Shown one piece after another: positions 11,391 through 22,966 of a stretch of 64,000 nucleotides of DNA. Below the pieces are notes generated by a model. The model ran no database searches and was not told the DNA's origin. It saw only the letters and a program-made list of their open reading frames with translations. Position numbers and translations under genes: made by a program. Position 1 is the stretch's first letter, and every line of letters starts with the position of its first letter. The stretch comes from Dasypus novemcinctus (lineage: Eukaryota > Chordata > Mammalia > Cingulata > Dasypodidae): NCBI RefSeq assembly GCF_030445035.2, contig NC_080702.1:26175652-26239651 (forward strand). The letters are read 5' to 3'.

Positions 11391-11465
11391 CCACAGTTTG
11401 TTTATCCACTCATCAGTTGATGTATACCTGGGATTTTTCCATCTTTTGGCAAATATGAATAACAC

Positions 11466-12132
11466 AGTCAGCCAAAGAGTTGCTGATGCAAAATACCAGT
11501 AATCTGTTGGGTTTTATAAAGGGTATTTATTTGGGGTAGAAGCTTACAATTACGAAGTCACAAAGTGTAAGTTACTTCCCTCACCAAAGTCTGTTGCCAC
11601 ATGTTGTAGCAAGATGGCTGCTGACATATGCAAGGGTTCAGGCTCCCTCTTCCTTTTAAGGTTCCATGGTCCCAGTTTCTTCTAATGTCAGCTGTAGTCT
11701 GAAATAAATCTTGTCTCTCTTCTGGGACTCATATCTCTCCAGGTTCAGCTACTCTGCTGTCTCCACAAGGCCAGCTGTACATTATCAGGTGAATGACTCA
11801 TCTCTCTTCCCAGGGCCTCTGCCATGTCTAATGGAACCTTCTCTCTTACCTCACTTATCTGATTCTCTGTGTATTTACTTCCTGGGGCTCCAGCATTAAA
11901 ATGCCAGCTAACTGCTCTGCCTTGTTTTCTCTGTGAGTTCCTGCCCCCTTGCTGGGGCAGGGACTCAATGTCCTACCGGCATGGCCCAATCAAAGCCTTA
12001 TTCATAATTTAATCAAGTAAAAGTGAAACCTCTGAATCCAATACAATCTAATATGCCCAGAGAAAGAGACCAGTTTACAAACAGAATCCAATATCTATTT
12101 TTGGAATTCATGAACAATGCCAAAATGCTACG
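11466..12132 (-). mobile_element. class III (MaLR-like) LTR, family B
   Basis: Related to the plus-strand LTRs at 15919, 39710 and 43629, and to 55669 in reverse. It lost a few bases at its left end. The 5-bp repeat AACAC flanks it (11461-11465 and 12133-12137), and the L1 sequence reads continuously across the site once it is removed. Confidence 0.75.
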
Positions 12133-15100
12133 AACACTGATATGAACATTGGTGGTCAGATGTCTGTTTGTGTCACTGCTCTCAGTTCTTCTAGGTATAT
12201 ACCAAATAGTGGTATTGCTGGATCACATGGTAAGTCTAGATTCAACTTTCTTAGGAACTGCCAAACAGTCCTCCACAGGGGCTGTACCATTCTACATTCC
12301 CACCAAGAGTGAAAAACCATTCCTATCTCTCCACAGCCTCCACAACACTTGGAGTTTTCCAACTTTTTAATAGTGGCCATTCTAATAGGTGCGAAATATT
12401 TCATTGGAACTTTGATTTTCAGTTCCCTAATCCGTAGTGATGTTGAACATTTTTTCATGTGTTTCTTCACCACTTGTATTTCTTCTTTGGACAAATTGTC
12501 TCTTCGAGTCTTGTGCCCGTTTTTTAAATTGGGTCATTTGTCTTTCTATTGTTGAGTTGTAGCATCTCTCTATTTCGCAGAGATATTAAACCCTTCTCGG
12601 ATATGTGATTTCCAAATATTTTCTCCCATTGAGTTGGCTGCCTTTTCACCCTTTTGACAAAGTCCTTCGAGAGGCAAAAGTGTTTAATTTTGAGGAGGTC
12701 CCATTTATCTATTTTTTCTTTTGCTGCTTATGCTTGGGGTGTCAGATCTAAGAAACCCCCATCTACCACAAAGTCTTGAAGTTGTTTCCCTACATTTTCT
12801 GCTAGTAGTTTTATGGTCCTGGCTTTTATATTTAGGTCTTCGATCCATTTTGAGTTGATTCTTATATAGGGAGGAAGATAGGTGTCCTCTTTCATTCCTT
12901 TGGTTATGGATATCCAGTTCTCCCAGCACCATTTCTTGAAGAGACTGTTTTGATGTGATAATGGGGACTTGGTAGGTTTGTAAAATAAATAAAAATAAAT
13001 TTTTTAAAAAAAAATTTTCTCTATTATTTTTTGTCCTCAATTTCATTTATTTCTGCTCTAATTTTTATTATTTTTTTCCCTCTGCTTGCTTTGGTATTGG
13101 TTTGCTGGGTTTTTTTCTAGTTCCTCCCAGTTTTCAGTTAGGTCTTTAATTTTAGCTCTTTCTTCTTTTTAATATAGGTGTTTAGGGCTATAAATTTCCC
13201 TCACAGCACTGCCTTCATATATCCCATAAATTTTGATAAATTGTATTCACATTTGTATTTTCTCAAGAAATTTACTAATTTTCTTACAATTTCTTCCTTG
13301 ACCCACTGATTGTTTAGGAGTGTGTTGTTCAGCCTCCACACATTTGGGAATTTCCCCTTGCCCATCTATTATTGATTTCCAGCTTCAATGCATTATGATC
13401 TGAGTGGTCCATCCTGGAGAAAGATCCATGAGCACTTGAGAAGAATGTACAAACCACTGATGTGGGCTGCAACATTCTGCACGTCTCTTAGGTCTAGCTT
13501 GTATATCATCTTTTCCAAGTTCTCTGTTTCCATGTGGAACTTCTGACCAGTTGTTCTATCTGATGTGAGTGGTGTGTTGAATTCTCCAACTTTCTTGTAG
13601 AGATGTCTGTTTCTCCCTTCAGGTTTGCCATAGTTTGCCTCATGATTTTTGGGGAACCCTGGTTAACTGCATAGATATTTATGACTGTTATTTCTTCCTG
13701 GTGGATTGTTCCTTTCATTAATATATGATGGCCTTCTGTATCTCTTATAATATTTTTGCATTTAAAGTCTGTTTTGTCTGATATTAGTATAGTTACCCCT
13801 GCTATTTTCCTGGTTACTGTTTGTGTGGAGTACCCTTTTCCAACCTTTCTCTTTCAGCTGATTTGTATCCCTGGGTCTAAGGTGAGTCTCTTGTAAGCAG
13901 TATATGGATGGCTCATGTTTTTTTAATCCATCCTATCAGCCTATATCTTTAGATTGGGGAGTTTAATTCATCAACATTCAATGGTATTACTGTAAATGCA
14001 TTATTTACTTCCACCATTTTATCCTTTGGCCTTCATGTATTATATCTTATTTTCACCTACTGTATCTTTCATTCCTATAAGCTCTGTTATTTTTCCACTC
14101 AGGTTTCCAAATTCTTCTCTGTGCTTGCCAAGTGTCTTCTTGATGTCCTTCATCTCTTTAGCCATATTGTCTTTCAACTCCTTGATTTGATTTAGGAGAT
14201 TTGTATGAACCTCTTTGATTAGTTGTCTCAAATCCTGTCTCATCGGGGCTTTGGTATATTCCTTTCTGGGGCCATTTCTTCCATTTTCTTGGTATGGCTT
14301 GTAATTTTTTGCTGATATCTAAGCATTTGATTATGATTGTGAGTTTACTTTGAGGCTTAGTTTCTCTCTCTTGCATAGGGGTGGTGGGAGATTGTGTTAT
14401 TGCTGCTCTTTGATTCTAGGTTCAACCTGTTTTAGGTATTTAGGATTGTCCCTGTTAAGTTGTTCAATTCTGGGCCATGGGCCCAGTAATGGGATGCAAA
14501 CCTAAGTCCAAGGTCCTTGGGGAGGGAAGCTGTAAAGGCAGGATAAACCCTCTCTTATTTATTAATTTCCTCACTTGCAATTCCTTGGTCTGCCAGCAGA
14601 TGGTACTCTTCAGCAGCCCTCTCAGTTCAAATCTTCATTGGAGTGTGTTTACTGCAATACCTACCACAACAGTGTGAGAGAGGATCCTGTCTCAAGGCTA
14701 TTCAGAGCCTCACAAATCAAACGTTCTCAGAGGCTGTTCTCCAACTTTTACCAGCAGCCCCCTCCTTTTCCTGGGCAGGAAATAATTCCAATCCCTTCAG
14801 CATCCTCAGCAACCAGTCCCCATCAATAGGGAATGTGATTGAGACGACTGGATCTCTTTAGTCTCATGCCAGCTCCCCGGGCAAACAATGGCATGGCTCC
14901 ACCTGGTCTGAGTCTGAAAAGCCTCATGGGACACAGCAGCCCAAACATGTTGACAAAAGTTGAATCAGCCTTAGGCTGCATTTCTCTCTCTCCCCTTTCC
15001 TGGGGAGGTGAATCCCTGCACCCCTCTCTGTCCAAAGCCCCCAGCCAGAAGCCAGAGAATTCAAGGCTGTCTGTTCTGAAGGTGAAGGGATGGGTGCCGG

Positions 15101-15306
15101 CAGCTGCAGCTGCAGCCTTTATTTACAGTTTTCACATCAAGATTCTTTTCCTTCGCCCCCTTCTCTTCTGGTTGGTGTCCAGCCTTCCCCTAGTGTCCTA
15201 AACCCTAGAACATTTTTTCCCAGGCTGTTTCTGTTTATCTTCTATCTATTTTTCTGGGAGAGAAGTGAGTCCTATGTGTCTCTAATCCACTGTATTCCCA
15301 GAAGTC

Positions 15307-15627
15307 TGCCAATTGACTTTCTTTTTAGGTACCGGAGCTAGGGATTGAACCTGGGGCCTCATATGTGGGAAGCTGGCACTCAACCACTGAGTCACATCAG
15401 CTCCCCTGAGTTGCATTTTTCATTTGTTTGCTTGTTGCTTGTTCTTTTGTTCTTAGGAATCACCGGGAACCTCCTATGTGGAAAGCAGGCACTCAACTGC
15501 TCAACTGCTTGAGCTACATCCATTCCCCTGACAAATGACTTTTTTTTTGGTACCAGGGCTGGGGATTGAACCCCAGACCTCATATGTAGGAAGCCAGCAT
15601 TCAACCACTGAGTCACATCAGCTTCCC
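15307..15627 (-). mobile_element. three DAS-I-like SINEs in tandem
   Basis: Three reverse-oriented tRNA-like units lie at about 15317-15405, 15420-15528 and 15540-15627, each starting with a T-run and GGTACC-like word and ending in CAGCTCCC, CATTCCCC or CAGCTTCCC. Variants of the target word AATTGACTTT recur between them (15309, 15532, 15618), as expected if successive insertions used the same hotspot. Confidence 0.75.
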
Positions 15628-15783
15628 AATTGATTTTTGAGAGGGGCTGTAAGTCCACTCAATGGGGAAAGAATAGTTTCTTCAATAAATGGTCCTGGAA
15701 AACTGGATATCCACATGCAAGAAGATGGAAGTAGACCCCTACCTCAACCCATATACAAAAATTAACTCAAAATGGAGTTAATG

Positions 15784-15900
15784 GTAGGTCCCAGTTCCTG
15801 GCACCTCCTAAAAAGAAGACAAGCATACAATGAGTGGAGAGCAAGTGTAAACAATGAAGGGGGTGGAGAAATAAATAAATAAAATAAATCTTTTTTAAAA
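15784..15900 (+). mobile_element. 5'-truncated DAS SINE tail
   Basis: It ends in AAATAAATAAATAAAATAAATC and TTTTTTAAAA, as in the tails of full DAS SINEs, preceded by the degenerate 'GTGTAAACAATGAAGGGGGT' region. The head is missing. Confidence 0.55.
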
Positions 15901-15918
15901 ACAATGGATTGAAGACCT

Positions 15919-16605
15919 TGTAGCAGTTGGATATGGTTATGAATTCCAAAAATAGACATTGGATTATGTTTGTAATCCAGGTCTGTACCTGGGCATGATG
16001 GAGTTATGATTGGTGCTTTGATTGAGTTATGATTAGGGCATTGCGCCCCCACCCCTTGGTGGGTGGGGACTCACAGATAAAAGACATGGCAAAGGACAGA
16101 GTTGAGGGGTTTTGATGTTGGAGTTTGATGTTGAAGCCTTAAACTGGAGCCCTGAGAAGTAAGCACACAGAGAAAAGAGACGCAAGCCACAGGAAGAGAG
16201 GGCCTGAGCCAGGAGAAGAACACAGAGGAACAGAGATGGCTCCTTAGACATGAACAGAAGCCCCAGGGAGAGAGACAGAGTCATTTGCCTGATAGTCTAC
16301 AGCTGACCTTGTGGAGCGAGGCAAAGCCTAGAGTGCCTCATAGTCTACAGCTGACCTCGTGGAGAAAATAGAGGACCTGAAGCCAGAGAGAAGCAGGACC
16401 TGGGAAGAGAGGAACCCTGGAAACCTGAACCCTGGCAGATGTCGGCAGCCATCTTGCTTCAACACGTGAAAATAGACTTTGCTGAGGGAAGTAACTTATG
16501 CTTTATGGCCTGGTATCTGTAAGCTCCTACCCAAGGAAATACCCTTTATAACACCCAACAGATTTCTGGTATTTTGCATCAGCACCCCTTTGGCTGACTA
16601 ATACA
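15919..16605 (+). mobile_element. class III LTR, family B, with 5-bp target duplication
   Basis: Ends TGTAGCAGTT...GACTAATACA. It is flanked by perfect GACCT repeats at 15914-15918 and 16606-16610. A five-base duplication fits ERVL/MaLR integrases. At 687 bp it is the longest uninterrupted copy; others are 437 and 536 bp. Confidence 0.85.
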
Positions 16606-17243
16606 GACCTAAACGTAAGAACTAAGATTATAAAACTCTCAGAAGAAAACAAAGGGGAACATCTTCAGGTTCATGTATTAGACAATAGTTTCTTAGACGT
16701 TACACCAAAACCATGAACAAAAAAAGAAGAAAATAGATAAGGGAGGCTTCATCAAAACTTTTGTGCACAAAAAGACATTACCAAGAAAGTGAAAAGACAA
16801 CCTGTAGAATGGGAGAAAATAATTGTTAACCATATATGTGATAAGGGTTTAATATTCAGACATTTAAAAACTCCAACAACTCATCAACAAAAAGATAAAC
16901 AATCCAATCAAAAAAGGGGCAGAGGTCTTGAATAGATATTTCTCCAAAGAAGGTATGCAATTGTCCAATAAACACATGAAAGGATGCTCAAATTCATTAA
17001 CCATTAGGGAAATGCAAATCTAAACCACAATGAGATACCATTTCACACCCACTGGAAAGGCTACTATTAAACAATGGGAAATAACAAGTGCTGACAAGAA
17101 TGTGGAGAAATAGGAATACTCCTATATTGTTGGTGGGAATGTAAAAGAGTGCCACTGCTGTGGAGAACCATTTGGGAGCTCCTCAGAAACTTCCTGGCCA
17201 CCCCACTTCTAGGTATATACACAAAAGAACTGAAAGCAGGGAG

Positions 17244-17480
17244 CAGTCCACAGCTGCGGAGAGAAGCCCGATGCCTGGTTGCCCACAGCTGACCTCCAGG
17301 AGACTCCAGGGGAAGGCAGAGATGAGCAGCCATCTTCACCACGGGGCTGGAGGCTAGATCATTTGGACATTTCACAGCCTCAGAGCTCTAAGTTTTTACC
17401 CTAAATAAAATCCCCATTATAAAAGCCAACCCATTTCAGGTACTTTGCATTGACAGCCTTTTGGCAAACTAAAACACTCC
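17244..17480 (+). mobile_element. class III LTR fragment
   Basis: This matches the 3' part of the LTR at 6486-7092 (GCAGCCATCTT..., AAATAAAATCCCCATTATAA, TTTTGGCAAACTAAAACA). It interrupts the L1 at a CAGGGA word that recurs at 17699. The 218 bp after it (17481-17698) were not identified. Confidence 0.55.
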
Positions 17481-18439
17481 TACAAGACTGGCAATAAATT
17501 TTCAGGAAAGACAACCTGTCTGCATCTGCATATGGGAGAAATGTCTCCTGCCCATATTTCCTTCCTGCAAAAGATTGCTGATGCTTTATCCTATGAAAAT
17601 GACTGCAAATCTCATCTTCAAAAAGAAACACCTATTCAAAAACTCATGCTCCAAAAAGAATATCCGACTGTTCGAAAAAATTAGAAAAGGTTAAAAACAG
17701 GGACCTGAACCAATATTTGCACACCGAAGTTCATCGTGCCATTATTCACAATTGCCAAAATGTGGAGGCAACCCAAATGTCAGTCAATGGACGAAGTGGT
17801 AAACAAAATGTAGTATATACATTCAATGGAATACTATTTGTAAAAATAAATGAAGTTCTGAAACATGCTACAAAATGAGTAAACCCAGGACATCATGTAG
17901 TGTGAAATAAACCAGGAAAAAAAGGACAAATATCGTATGATCTCACTTATATGAAATAATTAGGATATATAAATTTGTAGAGTCAGATATTAGAATACAG
18001 GTTATCAGCGGCAGGGTAGAGGAAATGGGAAGTTAATACTCAATGGGTACAGAGTTTCTGCTTGAAGTAATGGGAAAGTTTTGGTAACAGATGGTGGTAA
18101 CAGTAGCACAACATTTTGAATGTAATTAACACCACTGAATTGCACACTTGAAAGTGGCTAAAATTATTAATTTTAAGTAGTGTATGTGTTACCAGAATAG
18201 AACTGTACAACACAGAGTGAACCCTAATGTAAACTATGGCCTACAGTTAATAATATAATTATTATAATAATAATGTTTCTTCAGTTGTAAAAATGTACCA
18301 CACTAATGAAAAATGTTAATATTAGAGGAATTATGTATGATAGGGAAGGGTATATGAGAACTCTGTGCTTTCTACATGATCTTCCTATAAACCTATACAA
18401 CTTTCCTAATAAAAAATAAAAATTAAAACAAAAACATGA

Positions 18440-19122
18440 GATACACCCTCACACAGAGCAGAATGGCCAGTATTAAAATAATGTAAAATAACAAATATTG
18501 TCAAGGATGTGGAGAAATAGGAACTCTTGTATGTGGTTGGTGGGATTGTAAAATAGTGCAGCCACTATGGAAAACATTTTGGCAGTTCTTCAAAAAGTTA
18601 AACATAGAATTACCATATAACCTGGCAATTCCACTTGCAGGTATATAACTAAAAAAACTGAATGCAGCAACTCAGATATTTGTGCAATAATCTAGAGGAG
18701 TACTATTCATAACATTTGCCAAAAGGTAGGAGCAACAGATGAATGGATAAACGAAATGTGGCATATACATACAATGGGATATTACTCAGCCATAAAAAGG
18801 AATGAAGTTTCTGATACATGCGACAAAATTGATAAACCTTGAGGTTATCAGGTTGAATGAAATAAGCCAGGCATGAAAGAACAGACATTGTTTGACTTCA
18901 CTTAAATGGAATAAATTAGAATATGCAAATTCAAAGGCAAATTTAGTTCATGCTTAATAGGATACAGGGTTTCTGCTTGGGGTGATGGAAAAGTTTTGGA
19001 AATGGATGGTAGTGATTGTAGGTTAACATTATGAATGTAATTGATACCATTGAATTGTGTACTTGAAAGTGGTTAAAATGGAAAAGTTTATGTTGCAAAT
19101 ATATTACAATTTTTTTAAAATA
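18440..19122 (+). mobile_element. L1 ORF2 C-terminus and 3' UTR fragment
   Basis: Contains the L1 words GTTGGTGGGATTGTAAAATA, ATGGATAAACGAAATGTGGC and ATTACTCAGCCATAAAAAGG, and ends in an A/T-rich tail. It starts right after the tail of the previous L1. Frames are destroyed. Confidence 0.75.
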
Positions 19123-19149
19123 ATCTGTATCAATTCTTACTGTTGACAA

Positions 19150-19563
19150 AACAAAGTAGCACAAACCGTGTGGCTTAAAACCAACAGAAATTTATTATTG
19201 CATGGTTCTAGAGGTTACATGTTCAAAATCAAGGTGTTGGCAAGGGCATGCTCCCTCCATGCGAGATCTTTCCTTGCCCCTCCCAGCTTCTGGCATCCGC
19301 AGGTTTTCCTTGGCTTGTAGTAGCATCGCTCCAATCTCTGCCTCCATCATCACAGGGCCATCTTCACTCTGTTTTTATGCCTCTGTATCCAAATGTCCTT
19401 CTTAAAAGGACACCAGGCCTATTGGCTTTGGGGTCCACCTTAATCCAGTATCGTCTCACTTTAACTTAACTAGTTACATCTACAAAGATCCTATTTCCAA
19501 ATAAGGTCACATTCTGAGGTTCTGGATGGACATGAATTTGGAGGGAATGCTATTCACCCCAGT
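19150..19563 (-). mobile_element. MLT1-like MaLR LTR
   Basis: The plus strand shows GTGGCTTAAAACCAACAGAA, CTTCTGGCATCCGCAGGTTT, AAATAAGGTCACATTCTGAGG and a CAGTACAG end, the reverse of the mammal-wide MLT1 LTR. It is an ancient non-coding relic. Confidence 0.75.
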
Positions 19564-19802
19564 ACAGAGTCTGAGGACTTTAGTCTTTAAAACTTGTAGG
19601 CTGGGGATGCTATTTCTTGGAATTCAATGAAACGCATTGCAAAAGGATGGGGCTGGAATAAAACTGGGAGTGTGGGAATCATGAGTTGGGTGTGGTGCAA
19701 ATTAAGTTCGAGATGCTGAGGCACCCAAGTGGAGATATGAAGTAGGCTGCTGGACATATGAGTCTGGATTCAAAGGAGAAACTGGGATATAAGATTTTGG
19801 AG

Positions 19803-21924
19803 AGGGGGGTCGGCAAGATGGTGGGGGGGTCGGCAAGATGGTGGCTGCGTGAGCTTGCCTGGAATTGTCTCTGCAGGGGGCGGCTGGGCAGCGTTGAAGG
19901 CTCTTTGGGACCACGCTGTTTCGGGGATTTTTGCTGGTTGGAAGGTGTCTGGACGTCAATTCAGTGGGAAGGTAACAGAGAGGATACGGCTATAATATAT
20001 AAACGGAGATCCCAGCTGGGCACGGGAAGTTCCCTCCTTGGGTGGGCGGAGCCGCGGTAGCGGGCGCTCCTGCAGCTCCGGAGCCGCGGCGGCCAGGGTT
20101 TTTGGTTTTTTTTTTTCCTCTTTCTGGAGGCTTTGCGGTGCTGAGAAATTCGCGGATACTGGGCTGGCTGGTGAGGGATTGTTGGGACAAGACTCCTTAG
20201 CAGATCGATTTGGGGAGACAGACGGTGTTTTCTTGTGAAGTGGGGGACGTTTTGGTCGCCGGACAGGGGGGGAAGCGCTTCCGCCTGGAGCCCCATCCCC
20301 ACAGGTCCAGCTGCAGATCTGCAACGGAATTGGATTTTGGGAAATAAGGGGACACAATTGGGAGACTGTTGTAGGGTGCAGTGAGGGAGGAGGACACGTC
20401 TGGAAGCTGATTGGGGAATATTTTGCGAAGTTTGGGATTTCGGATCTTAGAGTCTGTTTTCGGCGTTTCCAGCTGAAGCCCACCCCACCCGGCGGGGCTT
20501 GGGATCTGGGTCATTGAACTGGCCGTGGTGTAGAGGCGCCCTCAAGTGGCCGTTGCGTGGGAGCACAGGGAGGGAGCTGTCCAAAGGCTGATACCCTGAG
20601 GAGTAGGTGAATTTCAGGGATCAGACATTCAATATAGAATTCACGGATCTGGCTTCCCCCACGGGGCTGGCACCCAGCTGCGGGGATCCCTGAGGGCTGT
20701 GTTGCACTGTGGGGCTCCTAAGCTTTCTGTGGACCAGATTTGAGGTTGCCAGGTCTGGGTCCCCTGGACTCTGGCGGTCCACACCCCAGACTCACACCTC
20801 TTGAGTCTTCAGTGTCTCAGACTTTCCACCCCTGAATCCATCATGCCCTGGGGTCTACCTGGGGTCCTTGAGTGCCCTGGACCTTAATGTTTGCGTATTA
20901 TCTTTATTGGTTCATATTGTTTTGTTTTTATTTTCACTTTATCTTATTTTTTACTCTTTTTGACACCCTGATTGCTAATATTGCATTATCCCCTAGTCTT
21001 TTCTCCTAGCGTGTCCCCCAAAGTCCTTTTTTTTTATATATACAGTTATTTAGGGGTTTTTTTGGTTGTTGTTTTAGATAGTGTTGCAATTGTGACACGT
21101 GTATACCTGTATCTCTCTTCCCCCTATCTGTTCCCCACCGTTTGCCTATCCTCTTTTTCTTTCTTCCTTCCTTCTTGTCTTTCTTTTTTTCTTTATTATA
21201 ATTAGTTTTTTTTTTTCGGTTTTCTCTTTCCCTCTTGTCCCTCATTTTCCACTTATTTTATTTTAATTCAAGTACACAATAGGTGCTACAGGGAACCTCA
21301 CATTTGCTGGGTTTTCCCATCCTCCACTGCCTCATTTCTGTGTGAACTGATTTAGGCTACCTACACTATCCCCTGTCCGCTGCATCTTGATATCCACTAT
21401 CATCTACTGTCTCTCCTATATTCCACCCCCCACCTCCCATTCTTTGATCCACAAAGTGTCTAACTCTTAATTTCTAATACCTTTGTTCTGTTTTCTGTCT
21501 GTTATCCACTCTTGAAACTATTACCTTTCTTTTCTTTTTCCCTCTCTCATGAAAACAATAGCTTTGTAGTTCATACCATATTCCGCCCATATTCAGTCAT
21601 CTACTTCATAAAAGGTACTCTACCTACAGCTATAACTCTATACAATCTACATGAATCTAACCTCCATCCTCCCAGATCTCATATTCTTGCTTTGTTAACA
21701 TACATTATCAATACTACTTTACACTTTTCCCTTGCTGACACAATTGCCTTTCCCCAACACTAATACTTTCCTCTAAAGTGAACTTAACCAACAACAAGTA
21801 ACTTGAATAAGAAGAAAAAAGTGACAAAGAGAAGATATAACACCTATGCAAAAATAACAACTAATTAACCTCCAAAAGCAGACAAAGAAGCTAAGGAACT
21901 GATTAAATTCGTCAAAATAAAGAG
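19803..21924 (+). promoter_or_regulatory. L1 5' UTR with internal promoter
   Basis: This is 2.1 kb between the duplicated target and the ORF1 start. The first 40 bp are two copies of a 20-bp unit (GGGGGGTCGGCAAGATGGTG, 19804-19843), each with a CAAGATGGTGG word like the YY1 site that positions transcription of human L1. The proximal 900 bp are GC-rich; the distal part is pyrimidine-rich. By analogy it should contain an RNA polymerase II promoter internal to the element. No coding frame here looks real. Confidence 0.7.
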
Positions 21925-22893
21925 ATGACCAGAAAGCAACAAAAATCTACAAACCAAACCAATAATCAGGAAAACATGACTGAATCCAATCAACAAACCA
22001 ATAATCACGAAGGGGAGCAAAACTTGGCACAAGCAATGAAAGAACTCAGAACATTTATCACCGACAAATTTGATGCAGTAATGAAAGAGGTTAACAACAT
22101 GAAGACATCACTTGGAGGGGAAATTGCAGACATACGCAAAAACATAACAGATATGATGGGAATGAACACCACAGTTCAAGAAATCAAAAATACACTTGCA
22201 GCAAATATCAGCAGACTAGAAGAGACAGAGCAGAGAATTAGTGATGTGGAAGACAGTACATCAGAAATCAAACAGATAGTAGAAGGGGTCAATAAGAAGA
22301 TAGAAAAAATCCAATTACGATTTAGGGACCTGAATGACAATGCAAAACGCTCAAACATACGTATTATAGGCATTCCAGAAGGTGAAGAGAAGGGAAAGGG
22401 GTCAGAAGGAGTGTTGCAGGAAATAATGGCTGAAAACTTCCCAAATCTACTGAAAGAGACAGATGTACATATCCAAGAAGCACAGCGCACTCCACAAGTC
22501 ATAAACCCCAACAGGCCCACCCCAAGACATATACTTATCAAATTATTCAAGGCTCAAGACAAAGAGAAAATCCTAAAAGCAGCAAGAGAAAAGAAAACCA
22601 TCACATACAAGGGAAGCTCAATTAGATTAAGTGCTGATTTCTCTTCTGAAACCATGGAGGCAAGAAGACAGTGGTATGATATAGTCAAGGTACTAAAGGA
22701 AAAAAACTTCCAACCAAGAATACTCTATCCAGCTAAACTAGCATTCAAACATGATGGAGAGTTCAAAATATTCACAGACAAACAGAAACTGAAAGAGTAT
22801 ACCAACAAGAAACCTCCCCTTCAAGAAATTCTAAAGGGAGTTCTGCAGGAAGAAAGGAAAAAACAGGAAAGGCAAAGTTGGAGGAGAGTATAA
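21925..22893 (+). CDS. LINE-1 ORF1 protein (RNA-binding trimeric nucleic-acid chaperone)
   Basis: ORF1p coats its own L1 RNA to form the retrotransposition particle and acts as a nucleic-acid chaperone. The frame is open for 322 codons, close to the human protein (338). Residues 1-30 are polar and disordered. About 35-140 is a heptad-rich coiled coil (MKELRTFITDKFDAVMKEV, RLEETEQRISDVEDS). An RRM follows at about 142-235 (RSNIRIIGIPEGE at 142-154; RHILIKLFKA at 201-210). The C-terminal domain covers about 236-300 (SADFSSETMEARRQWYDIV; ILYPAKLAF). The basic tail ends RQSWRRV. The start is the first ATG in the frame and precedes the coiled coil. It is upstream of ORF2 on the same transcript. 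No lesion is seen. Confidence 0.93.
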   Translation: MTRKQQKSTNQTNNQENMTESNQQTNNHEGEQNLAQAMKELRTFITDKFDAVMKEVNNMKTSLGGEIADIRKNITDMMGMNTTVQEIKNTLAANISRLEETEQRISDVEDSTSEIKQIVEGVNKKIEKIQLRFRDLNDNAKRSNIRIIGIPEGEEKGKGSEGVLQEIMAENFPNLLKETDVHIQEAQRTPQVINPNRPTPRHILIKLFKAQDKEKILKAAREKKTITYKGSSIRLSADFSSETMEARRQWYDIVKVLKEKNFQPRILYPAKLAFKHDGEFKIFTDKQKLKEYTNKKPPLQEILKGVLQEERKKQERQSWRRV

Positions 22894-22966
22894 GACCAAC
22901 AACAACAACAAAAAAGACAAAAAAAATATACAAACAAAATATGACAAACTCAAATCCAATCAAAAT

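Larger units (their letters stand above)
10083..15306 (-). mobile_element. reverse-oriented L1 with internal deletions, inserted in the older L1
   Basis: On the minus strand this reads 5' UTR (about 15300-14250), part of ORF1 coiled coil (14243-14040), ORF2 endonuclease with many stops (about 13980-13500), then a jump across most of the RT domain (near 13000) to the ORF2 C-terminal cysteine region (12494-12156), and a 3' UTR ending near 10083. The target sequence GCCAATTGACTTT is present on both sides (10070-10082 and 15306-15318). It carries a SINE (11008-11390) and an LTR (11466-12132). The missing RT makes it a deleted relic. Confidence 0.7.
9205..18432 (+). mobile_element. old L1 ORF2-3' UTR element, broken into at least five pieces by later insertions
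   Basis: Colinear pieces of one L1 can be followed. 9205-10082 is RT, with a decayed catalytic motif reading PDDMTLY where FADD is expected. 15628-15783, 16606-17243 and 17699-18432 follow, with ORF2 C-terminus wording such as ATTCACAATTGCCAAAATGT, then 3' UTR and A-rich tail. The gaps are occupied by a reverse L1, three SINEs, a SINE tail, an LTR with a 5-bp duplication and an LTR fragment. Many stops and frameshifts mark it as long dead. Confidence 0.7.
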
